Of a DNA stretch of 64,000 bases, positions 41,352 through 51,937 are shown one piece after another. A model generated the notes under the pieces. The model worked only from the letters and a program-made list of their open reading frames with translations, ran no database searches and had not been told where the DNA came from. A program made the translations under genes and the position numbers. The DNA is from Corynespora cassiicola (taxonomy: Eukaryota; Ascomycota; Dothideomycetes; Pleosporales; Corynesporascaceae): positions 2,976,001 through 3,040,000 of the forward strand of contig JAEUWY010000004.1 of the NCBI GenBank assembly GCA_022059125.1. Direction: 5' to 3'. Every line of letters starts with the position of its first letter. The stretch's first letter is position 1.

Positions 41352-42813
41352 ATGCCTCGCAAAAAGCAGGGCCTCCGTAGTTACCACCACAAGTCTAGAA
41401 ATGGGTGTAGTAATTGTAAGCGTCGGAGGGTGAAGGTCAGTCTGATCAAACTCCAATTGTCAACTATCGCAAAAGCCCCATGCCCGTATACTGATAGACT
41501 TTAGTGTAGCATGCAAACCCCAGCATGTAATAATTGCGTGCGTCGGAACGAGGTGTGCGAGTATCTCGGTCTACAGGACCTAAATGCTCCCAAAATGGCA
41601 GTTGACACGCAGAAAACTGTCTGGTCAGCCGATTCGGGGTACCAAATCAGTAGCCTAGACCCCAGACTCGCGGCAATCTCGTATACCCTCCCCAGTCATT
41701 CGGTACCATATGCAAGTCCACTTACATGGACCATTGAAAGCAACACACCGTCCTTTTCCAACCTGAGACCTTCTCTATCTTTGCTTTTGGGAAATTCCTG
41801 GGTAATAGACCCTTTTGGATCACACATGCCATCCAAAAATGCATGGTTTCGTATAGTTTATATGAATGGGGCTGATCGAATCGTGGAACATGTAGTTCTC
41901 CCAGCAGGAGATAGCTCTTTGGACCCCCGTTCTCGAATTCGAATCGGCAAAATACCCGTACCTACGTCATTCCATTATATCATTGTCATGCCTCATACAT
42001 GACCTAACACAGCCTTCCAGCGATGGATCCTCTCTTAGTGCTGTCCAACACTCGATCGCCGCGACAACCCTGTTTCGCCAGTCTCAGATAGCAGTCGACG
42101 AGTACAATTGGCTGGCTGTCATCTCTTTTGGAGTCATGTTCATCATCTTCCAATGCGCAACACAGCAAGCTTGTCCAGACAGCGAGTTTGATATAATCGG
42201 TACACTGCGTGTATTTCGGGGTTCTGTGGCTGTAGAGGCCACTACCAAGCCGTACCTTCGCAGAAGCCGCTTCTGGCCATTGATACAAGCGCGAAATCGT
42301 GCACTAGCCCAACACCAGGATAACACCAACCTTGGCTCCAATCTCGATACGCTCGAGAAAGTCATCCAAATTGCACTGGAAGAGGTGCACGAAGACAACG
42401 ATGCCGAGGAAAGAGCCGAAATCAATAGGCATGCTTTTTACGCATTGAAGGGCTGGCTGAGAGACTGTAACGGCAATCCGCAGACTTGGGTTCAGTCCTG
42501 CCTGTGGCCTTCGCTCATCAGGTCCGAGTATCTTGACCTTTTTGCCGAGAATGATGACGTTGCGCTTCTCATATTCATTCACTGGTGCGCAATAATGTAC
42601 CGAAGCAGAAAGAGGTGGTTCTTTACGTCATGGTCCAAGCGCGCCGCCTTGAAGGCCATACAAAACCTTTCTGAAGACTGGGGTGAATTGCTCACGTGGC
42701 CGTTGGAAACGTTGTCGGTGGTACCGGACATACCTTTGGAATTTCAGACATGGCACAAAGTTGTTCCGTATCGTAGTGCTGGCGCATCCAATACGACAGC
42801 ATCCGCTTATTGA
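41352..42813 (+). CDS. Zn2Cys6 transcription factor
   Basis: A fungal binuclear zinc-cluster regulator of 445 aa. Exons 41352-41435, 41505-41957 and 42013-42813 total 1338 nt, all phase 0. Intron 1 falls inside the zinc cluster, which reads CSNCKRRRVKC then SMQTPACNNCVRRNEVC. This gives the C-x2-C-x6-C-x5-C-x2-C-x6-C pattern. The basic RSYHHKSRNG stretch precedes it, typical of the UPC2-like small regulators. Intron 2 (41958-42012, GTACCT...GACCTAACACAG) repairs a frame break. The rest is a helical ligand-sensing or dimer domain with Trp-rich patches such as MYRSRKRWFFTSWSKRAALK. No long upstream linker. Target genes are unknown; the nearest metabolic gene is GH7, 2.8 kb away and facing the other way. 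Confidence 0.85.
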
Positions 42814-43021
42814 TGTTGGCGCTGTTCTCACTCGCTTTCGTGGACTGTGGGTTTGCAAATATGGCCAGTGACCGCATTCCTATCATGTATGTATGGTAGT
42901 AGAAACACTATTGCGAAGATGAGAAATTATATAAACTTGAAGATTGAAGAAGCTACAGCATGGAATCGTATATTGTCTATGAACTTTTGGTACTTGTGGA
43001 TTCTCCTGGCCTAAACCACCA

Positions 43022-44377
43022 TTAATTGATATCCATTTCATCGTGTTCCTCTTCAGGTTCTTCAGGACCATCCTCATCATCTGAATTTTTAATGAAGTCG
43101 TCCTCTTCTAAGTGTTCATGAGATTCGACCATGTTCAGATTCGCGTCACCAGGCGCTGGATCTTCCTGAACCCCCCACCTGCCAGCCAACTTCATCAGTA
43201 ACTCCTTCGTTACCTTCTCGTGAAGACGAACGTCCTTCAATGCAGCCTGGCCGTTGTCCGCCCTCAGTCCCTGCACGAATTTGAGATTCTGGCTCGTTTT
43301 CGGATCGACGTGTCCATACAGCACAAAATCCACCAGCCACCTGTGGACATGCAAATGCCTCCTCACACTCTCCTGGATCAGCATGTCCATCGGGCTATCC
43401 ATGCGCGCACCACTATGATGCCAGCCCTCCTTACTCTGAAGACCGCATTCATTTGGCGGGATATCAGTCTCATTCTCATCGTCCAGCCAGGGAAATTCAT
43501 CCAGATTCAGATCCTCCATGACATATGTGCGGACCGCCCAATCCTCAGCATCCAAATAGTCGAATTCTTCGCCCGACAGCAGGTGCAGCAGTGGCGCCAG
43601 CGACTTCTGCGTCAGCATCAGGTGCGCAAGGTCCGCGAAGCCATCGCCCATGACGGGATCGCTGAGCCGCATGTCGAGCTTGACAAGGAACATTTGGAAG
43701 AGGACGAGGTCCTCATCGGTCCACGCTTCGCGGTCTTGCACAAACAGGCGCCGAATCCGCGATGTATCCATGCTCATCAGCACCCAGAACTTCATGACAG
43801 TGAGCTTGGCTCTTTGAGGCAGCCGGTGCGCGTCCAGGGCTAGGGTTGTCATGATCCGGTCCACGATGAAGTCGCGGTGGAGCACCATCCTGGCCCAGCG
43901 CAGGCTGGGAATGTCGCGTGCGAGATGGGGGCGGTGGTCCATCGGGCGGAGCGTTGGATCTGTGATGCAGAGCCCTGGGAAGAGAACCCATGAGAAGGCG
44001 TAGGCTGCGTTAGGCGCATGGTATACAGCATAGTCATGGACGATGGAGATGTAATATTGGTTGAAGCGGTAGTGAAATTCTTTATCGATGGAATAGAGCT
44101 CCACGAGAGATTCATGCCGGAGACGAACCACGAACGGGAAGAAGAGGTTTGGGTGTCGTAGAATTTGTTTATAGATGTTGTAACGCGGCTGGAAATTGGG
44201 GTTCTCATGGCCGGGAAAAGAGTTGCCCCAAATTTCGGCGGCGACATTCGGTTTGCGGTGTATCTCTCGACTCAAGATTTCGGGTGAAGAGTCGCCTTCA
44301 TCCTCACTTTCCGTGTCGTCATCCGAGTCCGCATCCCGCTTCTCGAAGTTAGTCTCAAACCGCGGGTCATCAGCCAT
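43022..44377 (-). CDS. Unrecognised 451-aa protein with acidic ends (F-box-like?)
   Basis: Single exon, start MADDPRFETNFEKRD at 44377. Both ends are acidic: SDDDTESEDEGDSS near residues 18-31 and a Glu/Asp-rich tail ending EEEHDEMDIN. The middle is an alpha-helical, Leu/Trp/His-rich domain, for instance HPNLFFPFVVRLRHESLVEL, DKEFHYRFNQYYISIVHDYA and the later RRHLHVHRWLVDFVLYGHVD. The first of these has some look of an F-box-type helix bundle, but I cannot name a family. It shows no signal peptide or membrane span. A nuclear or cytosolic adaptor role is a guess. Confidence 0.75.
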   Translation of the reverse strand: MADDPRFETNFEKRDADSDDDTESEDEGDSSPEILSREIHRKPNVAAEIWGNSFPGHENPNFQPRYNIYKQILRHPNLFFPFVVRLRHESLVELYSIDKEFHYRFNQYYISIVHDYAVYHAPNAAYAFSWVLFPGLCITDPTLRPMDHRPHLARDIPSLRWARMVLHRDFIVDRIMTTLALDAHRLPQRAKLTVMKFWVLMSMDTSRIRRLFVQDREAWTDEDLVLFQMFLVKLDMRLSDPVMGDGFADLAHLMLTQKSLAPLLHLLSGEEFDYLDAEDWAVRTYVMEDLNLDEFPWLDDENETDIPPNECGLQSKEGWHHSGARMDSPMDMLIQESVRRHLHVHRWLVDFVLYGHVDPKTSQNLKFVQGLRADNGQAALKDVRLHEKVTKELLMKLAGRWGVQEDPAPGDANLNMVESHEHLEEDDFIKNSDDEDGPEEPEEEHDEMDIN

Positions 44378-44904
44378 TGGGCAAACAAAGAATGTAGGCT
44401 TTGACTTGAAGTGGCAGGTTAGAATATCTAGATAAAAATATATCGTTATAATGGGACGGACAGGTCTTGCTTTTCGTGCGTTCTTTTAAATTTGGGGTTG
44501 AGTAGAAATCAGGCAAATGGGGGATTTGTAGACAGAGTTTACCTTGTTGGAGATGGAGCAGCAATGGGTAAACACAATTTCTAATGGCAATTTTAAGCAG
44601 CTGGAGTGAAAGCGCGGTTTATTGACCCGCTATTGCATTGGTAAACAGCGACTACCAACGGCTAATTTGCGTTAACAAGCGACGTCGTGAAAGTGAGAGA
44701 GCTAAAGCGAAATGAATGTATGTGAATGAGAGGCGATGGTTTTTCATCACCATAGTGCCTGTTGAAGGCTAATGCATCTAATCTAAATGCATAACCTGCT
44801 TATGCCCGCCTGCCCATATGGATGTGGATGAACACCGCCCTTAACGCCGTCCCATGGAATCATAGAAATCATAGAGCATATTACAGTTGAACGAAAGCGC
44901 AATT
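44378..44904. other. Intergenic
   Basis: It lies between the 451-aa gene start and the GTP cyclohydrolase stop. It contains T-rich stretches and no gene. Confidence 0.5.
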
Positions 44905-45981
44905 TTACTTGCGGTTGATCAGATTCAGGAATTCTTCCCGAGTTTTGGCTGTGGAGCGCAACCGGCCGAGCATGCAGCTTGTGGTGGTGCTTGCACCTGT
45001 CTTTTGTACGCCCCTCATGACCATGCACAAATGGCTTGATTCTACTACGACGGCGACGCCTTGCGGCTGGAGCATCTCGGAGAGGGCGAGGGCCACCTGC
45101 TTTGTTAGTCGCTCCTGGACCTGCAGGCGGCGGGCAAACATCTCGGCGATGCGGGCAAGCTTGGAGAGGCCTATCACGCGGCGATTGGGGATGTATCCGA
45201 TGTGCATCTGTTCAATTAGCGTGGGGCGCATGGTGTGTTGCTAGTATGCCAACCTTTCCAGTGAAGGGGACGAGATGGTGCTCGCACAGAGAGAAGATCT
45301 CAATGTCCTTGACTATGACAAGTTCATCATGGTCCTCGTGGAAAACGGCACCATTCACAATATCACGAAGGTTCTCCTCATATCCCTTTGTGAAGAACAG
45401 CAGCGCTTTCGCGTAGCGTTCCGGTGTGTTCAACAGACCCTCTCGATCGGGGTCTTCACCAAGGCATTCGAGTATGGTCCTGACAGCGCCCGTCAGCTTG
45501 GTGAGCGTTTCCGCTTTTTGCTCTTCGGTCGCCTCCTTTCTCTCGCGCGTGCCTCGACCTTTTGGGTGGTTAGCGGCGCATACCGGGCTGGCGGTGGCTG
45601 CTGATACTCACTTGGCCAGCTCAAGCCGTCGAAGTCGATGGTGGGGTGCTGGGTGTACGGGCTGTGGGCGCGGCTGGTGGCGAGAGGGGTCCTGATGACG
45701 CCTTCCTCGTTGTAGCCCTCTACATCAATCTCGCTGTGCTCAATCTTTTGTGCTTCGGAGGCGCCGCGACCGTTTACGCCGTTGGCCGAGGCCTTTGGGA
45801 AATAGCCGTTGGGCTCGTCGAAGTTGACTATCTGGCGGCCGCGGTTCGACGTCTCGATGGCAGCATAGAGACTGTCCCTCTCCTTCCTGTCGCGCGCCTC
45901 GGTCGAGATACTGAGTGGCGAGGGTCCATTGGTGAGATGGGAAGGTATCGCGGTCTTGGGACGAAAGGGTGGGGAGTCCAT
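44905..45981 (-). CDS. GTP cyclohydrolase I
   Basis: It converts GTP to 7,8-dihydroneopterin triphosphate, the first step to folate and tetrahydrobiopterin. Exons 45981-45612, 45558-45254 and 45207-44905 total 978 nt, 325 aa; introns are 53 and 46 nt. The first 120 residues are a fungal low-complexity extension. The catalytic fold begins [20 protein letters not shown], followed by [18 protein letters not shown]. Zinc ligands are in [13 protein letters not shown] and [10 protein letters not shown]. The substrate-binding [17 protein letters not shown] and the terminal [11 protein letters not shown] are also present. All active-site elements are intact. It is divergent from the CTD kinase across 2 kb. 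Confidence 0.96.
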
Positions 45982-48002
45982 TGCGAGAAGAGGCGGCAGG
46001 CGGGGCAGACTGGGAAAAAGGAATTTTTGGCGGTGGGTTAGTTAGTATTGTTCCGGCGGGCCAGCAACGGTGCAGAGAGCTGTGAGGGCTAGGGTGTGGT
46101 GGAGGAGCAGGCGCATGGCGAGGGATGAGGGGACTTTTTTGTCGCAATGACTAGGGTCCAAGTTTGGCCCGCCGACGAGAGGGACCTAGCGGCCGCTTGT
46201 GTCATCGCAAACCAGCGCCCACCAGCGCCCGCACTCGGTTCATTTTGCAGAGATCGGAGGTCGGTCCCTGGTGGGCGGGCGCACGGCCCACCACGCCACG
46301 GTCACGGGACGCCGGGACGAGGCAGGTCGCCATGGCGGCCTCGCCAGCAGGGAGAACAGCAACCCGATCCAACCTCACTTCACCACCCAGCGCCCGCTCT
46401 CCGCACAAGCCTGCGCCCTGCAGCCTGCCGGCGATAGAGGTATGTCCATCGCACAGCACGCCCCTCTGATATGCAGGTTCATAATGCCCCGTATAGGATG
46501 GCGGAGGGGGAGGACTTTGTGTGCTGCGACTGCGATCGGTCGCCCTGAGCGAACCCCCGCACGCTGCAGCCACCCACAACAGGCGCGCATCGAGCCTGCG
46601 CCGGCAGCATAACAGCATGATATGCCTCCGCTGGGGGATGTGCCCGGCGGTGCTGCTGCGCTGCCACGCTGCCATGTGCAGACCGCAGACCGCAGAGCGA
46701 GGCCGGGACGGCGTGGAGCGCCTCAGCCTCCGGACAAGCACCGTGACATCCGACTAAGCAGGATTCACGCGCCTCTCATTATTCACTTGCCGGCTCGCAG
46801 ACGCCCGCCGTCACGCTGCGCTGAACATCCATCCCCACGCCCTGCTGTCTTCACCGACTGCTCCCCGAGCATGCCGCGCGCCTGCCCGAGCCTGTTGTCG
46901 CCCTTTTGTCTTCAAACGACCGGGTCGCCGGCGTGCTAAAGCTCTCGCGCCCAAGCACATTTGTGCCCAACGGTCGGCCGCTGCTGAACCATGTGTCCAT
47001 TTTCTCTGCGGGCCTCAACTACTGACTAACCCCCCCGCAACTACGGTGAGCGTTGAACACGCCTGGTGCTTCTCGGATCTGGCGGCGGCAGGCTGTGGGC
47101 GGTTGGGAGGTGGTGGTTGGCGTTCTTGCTTAGGTTTTGATGCCTGTTCCGACTATCTTGAGATGCTGCTGTCCCTGATCGCCACCATTACGGCCCAGCA
47201 GTCTGAACGGACGGGTCCGGTATTCCCATTGAGGACGCGGACGCGGACGAGGGAGGCGCCGTCAAGAGACTACAAAGACGACCATTTCGCGGAGGACTGC
47301 TGCCAGACTGCCCACGACCCCGTCATCGCACTCGCTTTCCCACACCCATGCATGGTAGGACGCCGTCGTACCATTGCACACGGGCAGCGCCCCCCCAACA
47401 AGCATCAGTTCAATGGCCCGACGGCTTTGGCCACCCTGGATGCTGCTTCATTTGCTGTGCGCGCAGCCTCTGTTGCGACATCTGTAGTCTTAAATGTTGC
47501 TTGCATCTTCCCTCCCATCTAGATAGTTCTGTAAAGCGCGTGCTCTGCCCCGCAAGAGGAAGTCGAGTCAGGGTAGAACGGGGGCATTGGAGGAAATGCG
47601 GAAGCTGAAGAGAATGTTCCCCAGGATGAGGAACACTGGAGGGGGACTATCTGATCTGCAGCCGTTCCTCCACAGCTAAGGGCACGTGACGGTGCTTCTT
47701 GGCATCATCGGCAGCCCCCCGAAGGCTGCCCGCTTGGAGAGGAGCGGCGGCACGAGCAGCCCTCTCTGACAACCCGCGAAAGACGAAGAAGCGCGCCTGT
47801 GGCTTCACTTCAGGCGGTTGGCAGCACGAGCAGCACTCTTTCACCTTCACCGCTTGTCTCTTCTTCACCCTCATTATCTGGGATAGCGTTACCTGCGTCT
47901 GAAGTTCTCGAGGCTCGGCTAGTCCGTGACACTTGATCCGCGACCGAACCTTGGACCTAATGCCGCCATCTTCCACCTGCTTCTGATGCCATTCCTGTCT
48001 AC
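45982..48002. other. 2-kb GC-rich divergent region
   Basis: It lies between the starts of GTP cyclohydrolase I and the CTK1-type kinase. Many overlapping open frames occur on both strands, but they are compositional and lack domains. Part of it is likely the long 5' leader of the kinase gene. Confidence 0.4.
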
Positions 48003-51000
48003 ATGGCTGGGTCGCGACGAGCCCAGGATATAGACCAGTGGAGACCAGAGGAACCTTCCATCAGAGAGGGAGACCGCGAGCGGGAGCGGCCACGCGAGCG
48101 ACGCAGCGACTCCAGAGCGGCGTCTCCTCCGCCACGCGCTGCGAGGGACGACAGCAGACGCAGCACACACGACTCCGACACTCGCTCGTCTGCTAAGTAC
48201 ACGAGGGGACGTTCGCGCGATAAAAGCGGAAGCAGGGATCGCGCGCGTCGGCGCAGTCGTGGGGACTCGAGGGAGGACCGCTATCGACCCTCCAGGAGGG
48301 CTCCCAGCACGGACAGAGCCTCGCACCCACATCGCCATCACCACCACACCCACCACCACACCCACCACGCCCATCGCGACGCCACCTCGCCCGCAAAACG
48401 CCATCGCACCCGCTCTCCGACGCCTCACCGGGAATCCCACAAGCGGTCGAAGCGGAGGAGCAGCCGGAGCAGTGAGAGGTCGAGATCGCGAACCCGTCAC
48501 ACAGAGTCCTCCCACCGCCCAGCCGCCAGGGCCTACTCTCCGCGCGCCTCACGTTCCGACCGCGAGCGCCTCCCGCGCCGCCCGACACCTGATCACTACC
48601 TCGCCAGCTCGTCGTCCCGTCGTCGCTCGCCCTCCGCCGACTCCTACTACCGACCCGTGTCACATCGAGGACGCAAGCGGTCGACATCACCCGATAGGGC
48701 TTCGCATAGGGACGAGTCCGCACGCCGACACTCGCCTAGACATCATCACAGGCGGCACCGGACACCTTCCTCAGGGCCCAGGGAGAAGAGGAGCCACCGC
48801 ACATCAACGAGGGATAGGGAGAGGAGTCGCAGCAGGCTATCACGACACGCTCGGTCTCGCACCCCTCGCCGCAGGCACTCACCAACACCTCGCAAGCGAT
48901 CTCCACACCACTCTAGACGCGACAGGGATTCCCCACGGCGAGACCGTTCGCCCCGTGCATCCAACCGCCGCTACTCATCCCACTCACCATCAGCTGCTCC
49001 ATCGAGACACCGTAAGTCTGACAAAGAGAAGGATATTGACCGACCTTCTCGGGCAGCCAAACCCGCCTCTCGGCGAGGTTCACCCCCTGCCGACCCCGGA
49101 TACGCATCCGACTCTCAGAAGAGCAAAGACGGCGAGTCGAAGATGAGAGGCGGTTCCTACCATTATCAGGGTCGTGGAGGCTCCTCAAATTTTTCCCCAC
49201 CATACCCTGGCTCGAACCAGTACTCGCCGCAGAACCAATCACCCTATCAGGGCTCGAGGGGGGGATGGAGTGGCTCCAACCACGGCCACCACAACCAGGG
49301 GTATAGGCGCTCCCGGAACAGGTCACCTCGTCCAAGGCTAACCTCCAATCATAGATCTCCCATGCACGGCTACTCACCTAACCAGTCCCCATACCAGCAA
49401 AATTTCTCCCCAAACCAGCAAGGCCAGTACTATCAAAACCAGTCCTACCAAGGACATCAACACGGCTATCAAAATTCATCCTACCGCGGAGGGCATGGCG
49501 GCTACCGCGGGGGTCATTATGCAGGTCCAGATCGACGAATGTCAGGGCCCGGAAACACTAGCTATTCTTCAGTGCATAGCCAGCGTGGTCGGGGTGCTCC
49601 AATGACGCAGTACTCGAATCTGTCATGGACACCAGCATCAGGCACTCGCGGGGGGCGGCCTGCCACTGAAGCGCCACGACCCGCTCCGAACCCTCCCGTG
49701 CAGCCAGCTAATTCCCAAACAGAGGCTCAAGAGGAGACTGCCGCCGTGGACGCCGATGATAATCCCTTCCGGCCTTCGAAGGAGATGCGCGTCGAAGACG
49801 AGGGCCCCAAGGAAGAGAAGAAAATGGCACCGCCGTCCAAACCAACTGCTACGCCAAGCCAGCCAAAATCGGCCTACAGTTTCTCCTTGAAGCCAAAAAC
49901 ATCCATTCCGGAGGCTAGCAAGAAAGCCAAATTGGGATTATCAGAATCAGAGACCTCGGACCGCTCTACTAAAGAATCCATCTTAGACCCCAAGCCCGCA
50001 GAAGCACCCTCCCGCGAATCTTCGAAGCACCCAGACCATCGGAGCGATCGAGACCGCGAGCGTGATAGGGTATGGGACAGAGAGCGAGACCGCGACCGCG
50101 ACCGAGACCGCGATCGAGACCGCGAGTATAGAGACCGAGACAGGCGATACGAAAAGTACGACAGTCATTACGATCGCAAACCTGCCTATCGCGAGCCTCG
50201 TGATCCGCGCGATAGAGACCCTCGCGATCGAGACCCCCGAGACAGAGACCCTCGCGACATACGAGATTCAAGAGACCTCAGAGATTCTAGGGATTCCAGG
50301 TACAGCCGTGACAGGGAATATCGGGAGACCAGGGATGTTCGAGATTCACGACCACCCCGGGACAATAGAGACCCACGAGACCTGCGAGATTCTAGAGATC
50401 TTAGGGATCCTCGAGACTTGCGAGATCCAAGGGATGTCCGGGATCTTCGTGACCCCCGTGACCCCCGCGACTCCAGAGACTTGCGCGATATACGGGACTC
50501 GAGGGATTATCGGGATCGCGACTACCGTGCTCCTAGGGACATACGGGACATACGGGATAACCGGGACAGTCGGGAGAGGGATCCTAGAGATGCTCCTCCG
50601 CCTAGGCGTCCTGAACCACGACCTGAGAGCCGACCGGAACGTCAGGAACCCCCACCGCCAACGACGAAGATTGAGATCCGCACTCGCCTCAAGCCCCCTG
50701 AGACGCTTCCCCCGGAGTTCGCTGCGTCTTCGTCCGTATATTATCGAAAGCCTGGCAACGAATCGGTTGTTGGATCTGGCACATACGGAAAGGTGTTCAA
50801 GGCTATCCACGTCTACACCAAAGAGCAGGTCGCTCTGAAGAAGATCAGAATGGAGGGCGAACGCGATGGTGTAAGTATCTTTTTGTTCTATGCTTGTCTT
50901 GATTTGACTGACACGTCCAGTTTCCCGTTACGGCGATCCGTGAGATCAAACTCCTCCAATCGCTAAAGCACCCAAACATTGTGAGGCTGCTCGAAGTCAT

Positions 51001-51937
51001 GGTCGAGAAGAACGACTGTTTTATGGTGTTCGAGTATCTCTCCCACGATCTCACTGGTCTTCTGAATCATCCGACTCTGAAGTTGGAACACGCACATAGA
51101 AAAGACTTGGCCATGCAGCTCTTCCAGGGGCTAGAATACTTACAGCGCAAAGGCGTTCTTCATCGAGACATCAAGGCCGCCAACATCCTCGTCAGCAATA
51201 CTGGCCAACTCAAGTTGACTGACTTTGGCCTGGCACGTTTCTACGCCAAGCGTAAAAAGCTTGACTATACCAACCGTGTCATTACCATTTGGTACCGGTC
51301 TCCTGAGCTGCTTTTGGGCGAGACGCAATACGGCGCAGCGGTTGACATCTGGTCAGCTGCATGTGTGTTGGTGGAGATTTTTACCAAGCATGCCATCTTT
51401 CCTGGCGATGGCGGAGAGATCAACCAACTTGACAAGATTTACAACGTCCTGGGCACTCCAAATGTCAAGGACTGGCCTGGCATCGTGGACATGCCGTGGT
51501 TTGAGCTGATGAGGCCGGCGGAGCGCAAAACGAGCACATTCGCAGAGAAGTACAAGGATAAGGTGACGTCGGCAGCCTTTGAACTGCTCAGTGCTATGTT
51601 CCAATATGATCCGGCTGCTCGACCGACTGCATCGGATGTGTTGGAGCACCCATACTTTACGACGGAGCAACCTGCACCTGCGCGAGCCGATATCTTGAAG
51701 GACCTGCAGGGTGATTGGCACGAATTCGAAAGTAAGGCACTACGGAAAGAGAAGGAGCGGCAGGACAAGGAAGCACGACGAGCAGCCAGAGCAGAGGAGG
51801 CCCGAAAGGAGGTTGAGGAGCAAAAGCGAGCTCAGGACGACAGGAAGGATGGTGAGAAGCGCAGGGCCGAGGGTCAGCCTGAAGCCGAGCGCGACACAAA
51901 GCGGGTGCGTGGAATTGAAGAGCAGGCAAGCAAATGA
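48003..51937 (+). CDS. CTK1/CDK12-type RNA polymerase II CTD kinase
   Basis: Phosphorylates the Pol II C-terminal repeats during elongation, with a cyclin-K-like partner. Exons 48003-50870 and 50921-51937 (3885 nt, 1294 aa) are joined by a 50-nt intron with GTAAGT and CGTCCAG ends. The first 400 residues are Arg/Ser-rich, like SR proteins, with a poly-His patch at about 107-125. About 400-560 is Gly/Tyr/Gln/Asn-rich (SPYQGSRGGWSG; GYRGGHYAG). About 680-875 is an Arg-Asp dipeptide repeat. The kinase domain (about 912-1225) has GSGTYGKVFKA, VALKKIRME, the PVTAIRE cyclin helix, [18 protein letters not shown] and TIWYRSPELLL. A basic/acidic helical tail follows. The start ATG at 48003 could be replaced by a later Met, but the SR-like frame is continuous from it. 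Confidence 0.92.
50047..50620 (+). repeat. Arg-Asp dipeptide-coding repeat
   Basis: Degenerate tandem coding repeat within the CTD kinase gene, built from units such as RDPRD, RDLRD and RDSRD. Synonymous codons vary (CGA, AGA, CGC), so the repeat is conserved at protein level more than at DNA level. Confidence 0.85.

Noticed and set aside
48259..49146. 295-codon His/Thr-rich frame overlapping the CTD kinase N-terminus
   Set aside because: It is the +1 shadow of an Arg/Ser-rich coding region; the repeat composition keeps other frames open.
50062..50838. 258-codon Thr/Ile/Glu-rich frame inside the Arg-Asp repeat
   Set aside because: Shadow frame of the dipeptide repeat; the kinase frame continues through it.
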